From: Bacteroidia bacterium | Lineage (GTDB): Bacteria; Bacteroidota; Bacteroidia; Flavobacteriales; Flavobacteriaceae | Direction of reading: 5' to 3' | Assembly (NCBI GenBank): GCA_030427585.1 | Contig: JAUIBW010000017.1 | Span: 43,285 to 107,284, forward strand | Length of the DNA: 64,000 nt | Part shown: piece after piece, positions 9,053-18,470 of the stretch | Numbering within the stretch: the stretch's first letter is position 1 | Layout: every line of letters starts with the position of its first letter | Program-made: the position numbers and the translations under genes | The notes under the pieces: generated by a model | What the model was told of the DNA's origin: nothing | What the model saw: the letters and a program-made list of their open reading frames with translations, nothing else | Database searches by the model: none

Positions 9053-9418
9053 ATGAAACTTATAGAAAAATTTAAAGACATTACAGATTACTTCTCTCCA
9101 AAAATAATTGGAGAAGTTAATGATACCTATGTTAAGTTAGCAAAAATAAAAGGTGATAAAGTACCCTGGCATAACCATGAGCATGAAGACGAACTCTTCT
9201 ACATTATCGAAGGAAGCCTACTTTTTGAAATAGAAGGACAAGATCCTTTTATGATGAATCAGGGAGATTTGTTTATTGTAAAACATGGTATTAATCATAG
9301 AGTTTCTTCAACAGAGGAATGTAAAATTATGCTAATAGAAAATAAAACGACAGCGCATACAGGAAAAGTAAAATCTGAAATCACTAAAAATATTAAAGAG
9401 CAGCAATTAGAATCCTGA
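9053..9418 (+). CDS. Small cupin-domain protein
   Basis: A 121-residue single-domain cupin. The metal-binding motif 1 is WHNHEHEDELFYIIEGSL (H, H, E positions present) and motif 2 is QGDLFIVKHGINHRV. Both are complete, so a metal-bound beta-barrel is expected. Substrate is unknown; small cupins next to TetR and OsmC genes are often stress-linked. It ends before a hairpin terminator at 9464-9495. Confidence 0.82.
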   Translation: MKLIEKFKDITDYFSPKIIGEVNDTYVKLAKIKGDKVPWHNHEHEDELFYIIEGSLLFEIEGQDPFMMNQGDLFIVKHGINHRVSSTEECKIMLIENKTTAHTGKVKSEITKNIKEQQLES

Positions 9419-9463
9419 AAAATCTATTCTAAGCACAAAATCAATAGTATAACAATCTTTTAA

Positions 9464-9500
9464 AGAATACATAATGAATCATCATTATGTATTCTATCCT
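9464..9500 (+). terminator. Hairpin terminator after the cupin gene
   Basis: A perfect 14-bp stem (AGAATACATAATGA at 9464-9477 pairing with 9482-9495) with a 4-nt loop, followed by ATCCTTTTT. It closes the TetR-OsmC-cupin group. Confidence 0.75.
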
Positions 9501-9706
9501 TTTTGGTAATAATGACAAATCCCTCTTTTCAGAAATTTTATGTGTCACCCAAGTAAATATTTCAATTAAATTTTCATAAAATTGTATTGCTAAGAAATAT
9601 TGATAGAAATAATATTGACACCAAAACAATATTTACAAATCATGGCTATCAATAAAAAATAAGATCACCTTTTATCGCCGAAATGTCGTTATCAACAAAA
9701 AATAAT

Positions 9707-10195
9707 ATGAAAAAATTAAACATAATCTATATCCTACTTATCTGCATCGTTCATGTTTCTCTGAATTCTTGTAAAGACAATTCAAACTCTCAAGAAAGTA
9801 AAAACTCTGAACCTCGGCGAGTAAATAAAGAAAATACTACACTAACAGAAGAAGAATCTAAACCAATTAAATATCCTACACTAAACATTAAGCCAAATGA
9901 TCAAATAAGCTCACCTATCGAAATAAAAGTGAATTCTGAAGGGGTTTGGTTTGCCAGTGAAGGAGAACTTGGATGGGTTCAATTAATAGATGACAAAGGA
10001 AATGAACTGGCAAAAGGGATATTAAGCGCAGATGGTGATTGGATGAAAAGTGGCCCCGTAATGTTTTCGACTACTTTAACATTTGATTCAAACAATATAA
10101 AAACTGGTAAACTAATCGTTCATAACAATCCGGGAGAAGGAGATGGTGACGAAGCGGGAGAATCAATACACTTTGAAATACCTGTTATTTTTTAA
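9707..10195 (+). CDS. Lipoprotein with Gmad2-like immunoglobulin domain
   Basis: A 162-residue protein. The start at 9707 yields a standard lipoprotein signal (MKKLNIIYILLICIVHVSLNSC, lipobox LNSC). After an acidic linker, residues about 55-162 (SPIEIKVNSEGVWFASEGELGWVQLIDDKG, then DWMKSGPVMFSTTLTFD, ending in a VPV-like IPVIF) follow the pattern of the Gmad2 immunoglobulin-like domain found in envelope and sporulation proteins. Surface attachment is inferred; function is unknown. An acetyltransferase gene follows after 8 nt. Confidence 0.65.
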   Translation: MKKLNIIYILLICIVHVSLNSCKDNSNSQESKNSEPRRVNKENTTLTEEESKPIKYPTLNIKPNDQISSPIEIKVNSEGVWFASEGELGWVQLIDDKGNELAKGILSADGDWMKSGPVMFSTTLTFDSNNIKTGKLIVHNNPGEGDGDEAGESIHFEIPVIF

Positions 10196-10203
10196 CCTCA
10201 AAG

Positions 10204-10698
10204 ATGAATGTAAAAAAATCAGGAGGCGAAAAAAAATTGACGATAGAACAAGTAAATGATAATCACAAGGTCCCTTTTGAACTACTTGAATTAGCCGATC
10301 CATCAAGAAATCAAATAGAAGAATATATAAAGACAGGGCAATGTTATATTGCAAAATTAAACTCTAGACTTATTGGAAGTATCGTGCTAAAAGAATTGAC
10401 ACCAACCACCATAGAAATAAAAAATATAGTAATTAATGAATCTTTCCAGAATAAAGGGTATGGTAAACAATTATTGAGGCATATTGATCAAATAGCATCA
10501 AAATCCAAATATGAGAAAATCGTTATTGGCACAGGCAATTCAAGTATTAAGCAGCTAGCTTTATATCAAAAAGAAGGGTTTGGGATTTGTAGTATTCAAA
10601 AAGATTTCTTTATTACTAATTACGATAAACCAATTTTTGAAAACGGAATTCAATGTAAACATATGATCATCCTCGAAAAAGAAATTAAGATTAACTAA
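10204..10698 (+). CDS. GNAT family N-acetyltransferase
   Basis: A 164-residue GNAT protein. The acetyl-CoA-binding motif A is IEIKNIVINESFQNKGYGKQLL (Q-x-x-G-x-G/A), followed by a helix and the strand KIVIGTGNSS; the C-terminal LALYQKEGFGIC is the motif B helix. Substrate is unknown. Its 3' end overlaps by 8 nt the 3' end of the converging AraC gene, so any transcription termination must happen within coding sequence. Confidence 0.85.
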   Translation: MNVKKSGGEKKLTIEQVNDNHKVPFELLELADPSRNQIEEYIKTGQCYIAKLNSRLIGSIVLKELTPTTIEIKNIVINESFQNKGYGKQLLRHIDQIASKSKYEKIVIGTGNSSIKQLALYQKEGFGICSIQKDFFITNYDKPIFENGIQCKHMIILEKEIKIN

Positions 10699-11551
10699 AA
10701 CTTGGTTCATGCAACCTTTTTTTATAATCAGAAGGAGTCATTCCTTTTATTTCCTTAAATTTTCTATTAAAATTAGAGAGGTTTTTAAAACCACTGCGAT
10801 AAGAAACTTCAGAAATGGTAATATCTGATTCCCTGGATATTAATCTACACGCATTCTCAATTCGTACCTCGATCAAAAACTGAAAAAAAGTTTTATTGGT
10901 ACGTTGTTTAAAATATCGACAAAAAGCATTTGGTGTCATATTAGCCAGATCAGCTATCTCTTTTAGAGAAAAATCCCTATTAAACTCATTCATTACTATC
11001 TGAAAAACCTTTGCCATTCTCTTTCCTTCATTATCTGTATATGCCCTTTTTGAAATGAACGATGATATGGTTTCGGTTTTTGATGTCTTCAGTATTTTTA
11101 AGATCTTCAAAAAAATGGTAAAACGATCTAATTTTTCTTTTTTCTCAACAATTTTCAAAAACTGTTTTTTTAACTTTTCCTTTTTAGAAAGCACCTTGAT
11201 CCCATATACAGAGTTCCTAAAAAAACCTGATAAATCATTAAATTCAGGAAGTTTAAAAAATATATTTCCAAAAGATTCTTTGGTAAAAAAAAGTGAAACC
11301 ATATACGATTTCACCGAAGAAGAAGCACTCTTTAATACATGGGGGACATTACTCCCAAAAATCAAAATATCATTAGCTTTATAATCGGTAATCGTATCCC
11401 CTACAATTAAGCTTCCTTCTCCAGATATTATAATTGATATCTGTATCTCTTCATGTTGATGAAATTTATCATAAAAAACAACTTCCCTATCTTCCTGAAC
11501 GATTAAGGTGTCAGTCGAGGATTTCGGTATTTTAAATGGTAAAGCTTTCAT
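10691..11551 (-). CDS. AraC family transcriptional regulator of the hydroxyproline locus
   Basis: A 286-residue regulator with an N-terminal cupin sensor domain (residues about 20-105, including HQHEEIQISIIISGEGSLIVGD) and a C-terminal AraC double helix-turn-helix (residues about 185-280: FSLKEIADLANMTPNAFCRYFKQRTNKTFFQFL and ISEVSYRSGFKNLSNFNRKFKEIKGMTPSDYKK). It is divergent from the deaminase gene at 11687 and the 135-nt intergenic region is shared, so it most likely senses hydroxyproline or a pathway intermediate and controls the operon; the effector is inferred only. Confidence 0.88.
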   Translation of the reverse strand: MKALPFKIPKSSTDTLIVQEDREVVFYDKFHQHEEIQISIIISGEGSLIVGDTITDYKANDILIFGSNVPHVLKSASSSVKSYMVSLFFTKESFGNIFFKLPEFNDLSGFFRNSVYGIKVLSKKEKLKKQFLKIVEKKEKLDRFTIFLKILKILKTSKTETISSFISKRAYTDNEGKRMAKVFQIVMNEFNRDFSLKEIADLANMTPNAFCRYFKQRTNKTFFQFLIEVRIENACRLISRESDITISEVSYRSGFKNLSNFNRKFKEIKGMTPSDYKKRLHEPSFS

Positions 11552-11665
11552 TTCTAATTCATCTATGAATCAATATTAATCATAATTATGCATATATTAA
11601 CAATAAAAGGTAATATAGTATCATATATAGATAATTTCTCAATGTATCTTTCATTGGTTTCATAA

Positions 11666-11673
11666 TATCTTTG
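11666..11673 (+). promoter_or_regulatory. Candidate -7 promoter element of the hydroxyproline operon
   Basis: TATCTTTG matches the Bacteroidota -7 consensus TAnnTTTG exactly and lies 14 nt before the deaminase start codon. The -33 region is not a clear TTTG, in keeping with a promoter that needs an activator such as the divergent AraC protein. Confidence 0.45.
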
Positions 11674-11686
11674 AAAAAATTTAAAT

Positions 11687-12613
11687 ATGGCTATAGAATG
11701 GAAAGGTGTAATGCCTGCAGTGACTACAAAATTCACAAAAGACGATACACTAGATTTAAAAATGTTCGAAATTAATATCAACGCCCAACTTAAAGCTGGA
11801 GTTCATGGAATTATCTTGGGCGGAACTTTAGGTGAAGCAAGTACATTAAGTGATGATGAAAAAAGAATTTTGGTTAGAACCACTGTTGATATTGTTAAAA
11901 ACAAAGTTCCGGTTATCATTAATATTGCAGAACAAACCACAAAAGGAGCAATTGAGGCTGCTAAAAACGCAAAAGAAGATGGGGCTAGTGGTTTGATGAT
12001 GCTCCCTCCAATGCGATATAAAGCAGACAACCGAGAAACTATAGTGTATTTTAAAGAGGTGGCCACAAGCACAGATCTACCTATAATGATCTATAACAAC
12101 CCTGTTGATTATAAAATAGAAGTCTCTTTGGATATGTTTGAAGAGCTATTAGTATTAGATAATATACAGGCCGTAAAAGAATCTACAAGAGATATTTCTA
12201 ATATAACACGAATTAAAAATCGTTTTGGCAACCGATTAAAAATCCTAAGTGGAGTAGATACATTAGCTCTCGAAAGTTTATTGATGGGTGCAGATGGTTG
12301 GGTTGCTGGGTTAGTAGATGCTTTCCCAGAAGAGACTGTAGCTATTTATGAGCTTCAGAAAGCTGGTCGAATTAAAGAAGCCATAGCTATATATCGTTGG
12401 TTTTTACCTTTGCTGGAGTTAGACATAAACCCTAAATTAGTACAAAACATAAAACTGGCAGAAGTAGCTACCGGAATCGGTACAGAATATATACGCCCTC
12501 CCAGACTACCACTGGTTGGAAATGAACGTAAAAAAGTATTAGAAATTATTGAAAATAGTCTAAAAAAAAGACCACAATTACCCGAATACAAAAACATTGA
12601 ATTAATAGATTAG
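11687..12613 (+). CDS. DapA-family lyase, probable 1-pyrroline-4-hydroxy-2-carboxylate deaminase
   Basis: A 308-residue (beta/alpha)8 enzyme of the dihydrodipicolinate synthase family. The Schiff-base lysine is K164 in AVKEST and the catalytic tyrosine Y136 in IMIYNNP; the GTLGEASTLS loop near residue 45 binds the substrate carboxylate. In hydroxyproline pathways this family supplies the deaminase that converts Pyr4H2C to 2-oxoglutarate semialdehyde. That assignment rests on the neighbours: semialdehyde dehydrogenase, epimerase and D-amino-acid dehydrogenase genes follow in the same direction. On sequence alone it could be another DapA-type aldolase. Confidence 0.83.
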   Translation: MAIEWKGVMPAVTTKFTKDDTLDLKMFEININAQLKAGVHGIILGGTLGEASTLSDDEKRILVRTTVDIVKNKVPVIINIAEQTTKGAIEAAKNAKEDGASGLMMLPPMRYKADNRETIVYFKEVATSTDLPIMIYNNPVDYKIEVSLDMFEELLVLDNIQAVKESTRDISNITRIKNRFGNRLKILSGVDTLALESLLMGADGWVAGLVDAFPEETVAIYELQKAGRIKEAIAIYRWFLPLLELDINPKLVQNIKLAEVATGIGTEYIRPPRLPLVGNERKKVLEIIENSLKKRPQLPEYKNIELID

Positions 12614-12704
12614 TCTTTAACAGTGATGTATCAAACAATAATAAAGACAGCATCATCCTTTCATTAGAAATTGATCTATTTTCACATTAAATCATTTTGA
12701 AATT

Positions 12705-14288
12705 ATGATAACAGGCAAAAACTATATAGGAAATCAACTTTCGGCTATAGGGAGTAAAACCTACACGACTTTTAACCCTAAGTTGAATATTGAAAATAAA
12801 CATACATTTTTTGAAGCTTCGGAAGAAGAAATTGAAAAAGCAGTAGCATTAGCTTCAGAAGCTTTTGAAGTTTTTAGAAAGGTTTCTGGTGCTAAAAAGG
12901 CAGAATTTCTAAATGCAATCGCCGATGAGATCCTGGCTTTAGATGATCTTCTAATAGACACATATAGGTCAGAGACCGGTTTACCCGAAGGAAGAGCAAA
13001 AGGCGAACGAGGCAGAACAATAGGGCAATTACGAGCTTTTGCCAATTTAGTAGCCGAGGGTTCATGGGTAGAAGCTTCTATAGATACTGCTGATTTGGAT
13101 CGCAGTCCTATTCCTAAGCAAGACATTCGTAAAATGCTGGTTCCTCTGGGGCCTGTCGTTGTTTTTGGAGCAAGTAATTTTCCTTTAGCCTACTCTACAG
13201 CAGGAGGTGATACTGCCGCAGCATTTGCTGCAGGATGTCCTGTTATTGTAAAATCACATCCTATGCATGCAGGAACCGGAGAATTAGTATCTGCCGCAAT
13301 TATCAAAGCAGCCACAAAAACAGGAATGCCAAATGGCGTATTTTCTAACCTCAATAACTCAGGAATTGAAGTAGGTGTTCAATTAGTAGAACACCCCAAA
13401 GTAAAAGCCGTTGGTTTTACAGGAAGCATTAGAGGAGGTAGAGCTTTATTTGATTTAGCTTCAAAACGACCAGAACCAATCCCGGTATTTGCAGAAATGG
13501 GAAGTATAAACCCTGTAGTTTTATTACCTGAAGCAACAACTACAAAAGGAGTCGATTTGGCTAAAACCTATGCAAAATCAATAACGCTAGGGGCTGGCCA
13601 GTTTTGTACAAATCCCGGTTTGCTCATAGGTGTTAAAGGAGAAGCCTTAACTCATTTTATAACTACACTTTCTGAAGAAATTGTAAAAATTGAACCTTCT
13701 TGTATGTTGCATCCCAACATAATTGGAAATTTTGAAAGAAACAAAACAAATGCATTGCAGCAAAGTGGACTATCTGTCACCGCAGAACTTGATAGTGATG
13801 TTGCTGTAAATTATGCAAGGCAAACGGTTACCACAGTAGAAGGAAAAACATTTTTAGAAAACACAACCTTACATCAAGAAGTATTTGGACCATTCTCTAT
13901 GGTTGTGCAATGCCAGGATATTGAACAATTAGAAGCTATAATTAACACCCTAGAAGGGCAACTTACAGGAACCATAATTGCAGAAAACGAAGAAGCACTA
14001 CAATACAGTACAGTAATTGATGCATTACAAAACAGGGTAGGAAGAATCATCTTTAATGGGGTTCCTACAGGAGTAGAAGTATGCCCATCTATGCTACATG
14101 GTGGTCCATATCCTGCATCAACAGATAGTAGGTTCACAGCAGTCGGTATTCACTCTATTAAACGATGGGTGCGTCCGTTTAGCTATCAAAGCTGGCCTAA
14201 TAATTTATTACCAGACGAACTTAAGAATGAAAACCCTTTAGGGATTTCCAGGCTGGTTAATGGTAAACATACAGATGCTAAAATCTGA
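12705..14288 (+). CDS. Alpha-ketoglutarate semialdehyde dehydrogenase
   Basis: A 527-residue NAD(P)+-dependent aldehyde dehydrogenase. The catalytic cysteine is C301 in GAGQFCTNPGL and the general-base glutamate lies in FAEMGSINP near residue 264; the cofactor-binding FGASNFPLAYSTAGGDTAAA stretch is intact. Length and motifs fit the type III 2,5-dioxovalerate dehydrogenases found in hydroxyproline and sugar-acid pathways. It would oxidise 2-oxoglutarate semialdehyde to 2-oxoglutarate, the last pathway step. It follows the deaminase gene by 91 nt. Confidence 0.87.
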   Translation: MITGKNYIGNQLSAIGSKTYTTFNPKLNIENKHTFFEASEEEIEKAVALASEAFEVFRKVSGAKKAEFLNAIADEILALDDLLIDTYRSETGLPEGRAKGERGRTIGQLRAFANLVAEGSWVEASIDTADLDRSPIPKQDIRKMLVPLGPVVVFGASNFPLAYSTAGGDTAAAFAAGCPVIVKSHPMHAGTGELVSAAIIKAATKTGMPNGVFSNLNNSGIEVGVQLVEHPKVKAVGFTGSIRGGRALFDLASKRPEPIPVFAEMGSINPVVLLPEATTTKGVDLAKTYAKSITLGAGQFCTNPGLLIGVKGEALTHFITTLSEEIVKIEPSCMLHPNIIGNFERNKTNALQQSGLSVTAELDSDVAVNYARQTVTTVEGKTFLENTTLHQEVFGPFSMVVQCQDIEQLEAIINTLEGQLTGTIIAENEEALQYSTVIDALQNRVGRIIFNGVPTGVEVCPSMLHGGPYPASTDSRFTAVGIHSIKRWVRPFSYQSWPNNLLPDELKNENPLGISRLVNGKHTDAKI

Positions 14289-14329
14289 TTTTTTATAATC
14301 AATACTAAAAAAGTTAATACTCATTTAGA

Positions 14330-16060
14330 ATGAAATTTTTCAAAATCATAGCAATGCTAATATTGTTTTTCTGTTTTAGTTGTAAAGAACAGAAACAGAA
14401 AGACCCATCAACTTTATTACATCAAATTACTACAGAAATTGAAGAAAGAGAAGGATATGATAAAGAGGCATATCCTCTAGGTCTTTTTACCAAAGAATAT
14501 TTCAAAAAAGAAGCTGATTTTGCTCAAAAAAAGATAGAAGAACTAAATAGTATTGATGCTACCCTACTCAAAGAGACTGATAAAATATCTCTTGAGTTGT
14601 TAAAATTCACTTTGCAAAGAACTGTTGATTTTTATGAGTTTGAAGCCTATCTCAATCCCTTATTATCTGATTCTGGATTTCATAGCAATCTCAATTATAT
14701 GGTTAGACCATTGGCTAATTACAAACAGGTAAAAAAATATCTAAACAAACTTAATGCAATCCCCGAATTCGTTGATCAACATTTTATAAACCTAAGAGAA
14801 GGCCTTGAAAAAGGAGTTTCTCAACCAAGAGTCATTTTTAAAGGATATGAATCAACATATAACGATCATATTGTTGATAGTATTGAAAACAGTTATTTCT
14901 ATTCTCCTTTTAAAGATTTACCAGAAGTTTTAACCGAGGCTCAAAAGGATTCGATACATACTGCAGCAAAAGAGGTCATTAAAAATAAGGTTATCCCACA
15001 GTTTAAAAAAATAAAGACATTCTTTGAAACCGAATATTTACCTAAAACAAGAACCGCTATTGGTGTATCTCAGACTCCAAATGGAGAAGCTTATTATCAA
15101 AACAGGATTAACTTTTATACGACAAGTACAACATATACCGCAGATGAGATTCATAATATCGGATTAAAAGAAGTCGCCAGAATAAAAGCGCAAATGCAAG
15201 TAATAATAAAAGAACTTAATTTTCAGGGTAGTTTTTTGGACTTTTTTAAATTTCTTCGCACCGATGAGCAATTCTATGCAAAAACGCCTGAAGAATTACT
15301 CATGATTGCCCGAGACATGGCTAAGCGAGCTGATGAACAATTACCTCGTTTTTTTAAGACATTACCCAGAAAACCATATGGAGTAGCCCCTGTACCAGAT
15401 GCTATTGCTCCAAAATACACCAGTGGTCGATATGTAGGAACAGAAGCGAATAGTACCGATCCAGGATATTATTGGGTAAATACTTATGATTTACCCAGCA
15501 GAACCCTATATACACTACCATCGCTTACCGTGCATGAAGCAGTACCCGGACATCATCTACAAGGCAGTTTAAATAACGAATTAGGAGATAGCATACCTCA
15601 ATTTAGAAAAGATTTATATCTATCAGCATATGGAGAAGGCTGGGGATTATATGCTGAGTTTCTGGCAGAGGAAATGGGAATGTATACTACTCCTTACGAA
15701 CAATTTGGGAAACTCACCTATGAAATGTGGCGAGCATGTCGTTTAGTTGTAGATACAGGAATCCATGCCAAAGGATGGACACGGGAACAAGTCATCGATT
15801 TTATGTCTTCGAATACAGCATTATCATTGCATGAAATACATACAGAAACCGATCGATATATTTCATGGCCAGGTCAGGCTTTGTCTTATAAAATTGGTGA
15901 ATTAAAAATTAGAGAACTGCGTAAAAAAGCTGAAGCAGCTTTGGGAAATAAATTTGATATCCGAGAATTTCATGAAATTATTCTTGAGCAAGGTACAGTT
16001 ACGCTTTCCATCTTAGAAAATAGAATTAATACTTATATCGAAAAAGCAAAAAATGGCTAG
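14330..16060 (+). CDS. DUF885 family lipoprotein metallopeptidase
   Basis: A 576-residue protein with a lipoprotein signal (MKFFKIIAMLILFFCFSC, Cys at residue 18) and a DUF885 domain (PF05960). The metal-site motif HEAVPGHHLQ begins at residue 402 and is followed by YGEGWGLYAEFLAEEMG, the expected partner glutamate region; the late DRYISWPGQALSYKIGELKI block is also characteristic. DUF885 proteins are zinc peptidase-like. Position between two hydroxyproline-catabolic genes, with an 8-nt overlap with the epimerase gene, suggests it frees hydroxyproline from short peptides in the periplasm. That role is an inference. Confidence 0.82.
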   Translation: MKFFKIIAMLILFFCFSCKEQKQKDPSTLLHQITTEIEEREGYDKEAYPLGLFTKEYFKKEADFAQKKIEELNSIDATLLKETDKISLELLKFTLQRTVDFYEFEAYLNPLLSDSGFHSNLNYMVRPLANYKQVKKYLNKLNAIPEFVDQHFINLREGLEKGVSQPRVIFKGYESTYNDHIVDSIENSYFYSPFKDLPEVLTEAQKDSIHTAAKEVIKNKVIPQFKKIKTFFETEYLPKTRTAIGVSQTPNGEAYYQNRINFYTTSTTYTADEIHNIGLKEVARIKAQMQVIIKELNFQGSFLDFFKFLRTDEQFYAKTPEELLMIARDMAKRADEQLPRFFKTLPRKPYGVAPVPDAIAPKYTSGRYVGTEANSTDPGYYWVNTYDLPSRTLYTLPSLTVHEAVPGHHLQGSLNNELGDSIPQFRKDLYLSAYGEGWGLYAEFLAEEMGMYTTPYEQFGKLTYEMWRACRLVVDTGIHAKGWTREQVIDFMSSNTALSLHEIHTETDRYISWPGQALSYKIGELKIRELRKKAEAALGNKFDIREFHEIILEQGTVTLSILENRINTYIEKAKNG

Positions 16061-17063
16061 AACCACTTTTAAATGTATCGATGCTCATACTTGCGGAAAT
16101 CCGGTAAGAGTAGTTACAACGGGTAGACCTGATCTCATTGGAAAAACAATGAGCGAAAAACGTCAACATTTCCTCAACACATATGATTGGATAAGAAAAG
16201 GATTAATGTATGAGCCCAGAGGACATGATATGATGAGTGGTAGTTTTCTATTCGAACCCCACCACCCTGACAATGATTTTTCTATTCTATTTATAGAAAC
16301 CTCTGGATGCCTTCCTATGTGTGGTCATGGTACTATTGGAACCATAACCATAGCTATAGAAGAAGGGTTGATACAACCCAAAACTCCTGGAAAAATTAGA
16401 ATGGAAGCTCCGGCGGGTCTGGTCGAAATAGAATACCAGCAAACCAATAAAAAAGTAGATTGGGTAAAACTCAAAAATGTAAAATCATATCTGGCAGCAG
16501 AAGGTCTAACTATAGAATGCCCAGAATTAGGTAAACTGATTTTTGATGTTGCTTATGGTGGAAATTTTTATGCTATTGTAGATCCTCAAAAAAACTTTAG
16601 TGGGGTTCATAATTTTACAGCAAGTAAGTTAATACAGTATTCTCAAGTGGTACGTGATCGTATTAACAAAAAATATCCCAACGCATTTATTCACCCAGAA
16701 AATGATACGATTAGAGATGTGAGTCATATGCTTTGGACAGGAGATCCTATCAATCCTGATTCGTCGGGTAGAAATGCTGTTTTTTACGGAGACAAAGCTA
16801 TTGATCGTTCTCCCTGCGGAACAGGAACCTCTGCAAGAATAGCACAATTATATGCCAAAGGAAAGCTACAACCGGGAGAAGAATTCATCCATGAAAGTTT
16901 TATCGGAAGTACATTCATAGGTAGAATCGAAGAAGAAACACAATTAGGTGACATAAAAGCTATTATCCCAAGTATTCAGGGCTGGGCAAAAGTTTATGGA
17001 TACAATACTATCATTATTGATGATGAAGATGATCCTTATGCACATGGTTTTCAGGTTATTTAG
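16053..17063 (+). CDS. 4-hydroxyproline 2-epimerase (proline racemase family)
   Basis: A 336-residue proline-racemase-family enzyme with both catalytic cysteines: C90 in MCGHGTIGT and C255 in SPCGTGTSARI. Having two Cys, rather than Cys/Thr, means a reversible epimerase or racemase and not a dehydratase such as trans-3-hydroxyproline dehydratase. With its neighbours it is expected to interconvert trans-4-hydroxy-L-proline and cis-4-hydroxy-D-proline. The start codon lies inside the end of the DUF885 gene, a sign of translational coupling. Confidence 0.88.
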   Translation: MARTTFKCIDAHTCGNPVRVVTTGRPDLIGKTMSEKRQHFLNTYDWIRKGLMYEPRGHDMMSGSFLFEPHHPDNDFSILFIETSGCLPMCGHGTIGTITIAIEEGLIQPKTPGKIRMEAPAGLVEIEYQQTNKKVDWVKLKNVKSYLAAEGLTIECPELGKLIFDVAYGGNFYAIVDPQKNFSGVHNFTASKLIQYSQVVRDRINKKYPNAFIHPENDTIRDVSHMLWTGDPINPDSSGRNAVFYGDKAIDRSPCGTGTSARIAQLYAKGKLQPGEEFIHESFIGSTFIGRIEEETQLGDIKAIIPSIQGWAKVYGYNTIIIDDEDDPYAHGFQVI

Positions 17064-17144
17064 TTAACACTAAATAAGACATAATAAAATACTAAGTAAA
17101 CACAACAGAATACCACACTAAGCTTGTCTAAGTGTATTACAATT

Positions 17145-18392
17145 ATGAGCAAAGAAGTTATTATCATAGGAGGCGGGATCATAGGATTATGTTCTGCATA
17201 TTATTTACATAAAGAAGGGCACCATGTTACTGTAATTGATCAATCTGCAATGGATTCTGGTGCTTCTTACGTTAATGCAGGCTATCTTTCGCCAAGTCAT
17301 ATCATCCCTCTTGCAGCACCAGGTGTAATGAAAAAAGGATTAAAATGGATGTTTAACCCTACTAGTCCATTATTTATAAAACCTCGTCTTAATTCGGATT
17401 TCTTACGTTGGACGTGGGCATTTAATAAATCTTGCTCGGTAAAAAACGTAAATCGAGGTATTGCCGCCATAAAAGATATTGCAATATTAGGTAGAGATTT
17501 GTATTCTGAAATCAGATCTGATGAAAATTTTACGTTTCAGTTAGAAAAAAAGGGGCTTTTAATGCTCTGCCAAACTGAAAAAATGCTCGAAGAAGAAATT
17601 CATGTTGGCAGGATCGCAATCAAAGAAGGATTGCCCGTAAAAGAACTTTCATTTGATGAATTGAAACAAATAGAACCTAATGTACAATTACAGGCAAAAG
17701 GAGCAGTTCTTTACGAATGTGATTGGCATACTACTCCACAAACCTTTATGGATGAAATGAAAGCTTTTCTTGAAGCTTCTGGGGTAACAATTCATAAGAA
17801 TCAAAAGGTAGAAGATATTCATATAGAAAACAATAAAATTACTTCGATACGTACTAAGAATACATCGTACACAGCAGATGAAATTGTATTAGCAGCAGGC
17901 TCCTGGTCGAATTTGCTAAGCAAAAAACTAGGGATCAAACTGTTACTTGAAGCCGGAAAAGGATATCGCATTAATTCTGAAAGAGATTTAGGAATAACCA
18001 TGCCAGCTATACTGACAGAAGCAAAAATTGCAGTAACCCCAATGCAGGGATTTACCAGATTTGCCGGCACTATGGAAATAGCAGGTATCAATCATGCAAT
18101 TAATAAGGTGAGAGTAGAAACTATCGCAAACGCCACACAGCGATACTATCCCGATATTAAACTTTCTAATGCAGAAAAAGCGGCAGCTACCTCTGGTCTT
18201 AGGCCTGTTTCTCCAGATGGGTTACCCTATATTGGTAAGTCTGGTACTTGCAATAATCTTACTATTGCTACCGGGCATGCTATGATGGGCTGGACTATGG
18301 GAACCTCTACAGGGAAACTGGTTTCAGAAATAATTTCTGATCAAAAACCTTCTTTGAGTCTAGAAGCTTATCATCCCGATCGTAAGTTTTAA
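17145..18392 (+). CDS. FAD-dependent D-amino-acid dehydrogenase, probable D-hydroxyproline dehydrogenase
   Basis: A 415-residue FAD oxidoreductase of the DAO/DadA family. The Rossmann dinucleotide motif IIGGGIIGLCSAYYL is at the N-terminus and the C-terminal flavin-contact region GLRPVSPDGLPYIGKSG...GHAMMGWTMGTSTGKLV is intact. I start at the ATG at 17145, which places the GxGxxG at residues 8-13; a TTG at 17124 is less likely. It would oxidise cis-4-hydroxy-D-proline to Pyr4H2C, passing electrons to the respiratory chain, and is the last gene of the locus. Confidence 0.86.
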   Translation: MSKEVIIIGGGIIGLCSAYYLHKEGHHVTVIDQSAMDSGASYVNAGYLSPSHIIPLAAPGVMKKGLKWMFNPTSPLFIKPRLNSDFLRWTWAFNKSCSVKNVNRGIAAIKDIAILGRDLYSEIRSDENFTFQLEKKGLLMLCQTEKMLEEEIHVGRIAIKEGLPVKELSFDELKQIEPNVQLQAKGAVLYECDWHTTPQTFMDEMKAFLEASGVTIHKNQKVEDIHIENNKITSIRTKNTSYTADEIVLAAGSWSNLLSKKLGIKLLLEAGKGYRINSERDLGITMPAILTEAKIAVTPMQGFTRFAGTMEIAGINHAINKVRVETIANATQRYYPDIKLSNAEKAAATSGLRPVSPDGLPYIGKSGTCNNLTIATGHAMMGWTMGTSTGKLVSEIISDQKPSLSLEAYHPDRKF

Positions 18393-18470
18393 TCAAAAAA
18401 AGTTCTATGATCAAAGAAGGTTTCTATTAGTTATAAAGAATATTTATAGTAAATAATAAGATCTTATTAC

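Noticed and set aside
12761..13126. Minus-strand 121-codon frame inside the KGSADH gene
   Set aside because: Shadow of the real dehydrogenase gene; its sequence is Ser/Ala-rich without domains.
18454..18469. TAATAAGATCTTATTA palindrome after the GG-leader peptide gene as terminator
   Set aside because: A/T-only stem apart from two pairs, too weak to call.
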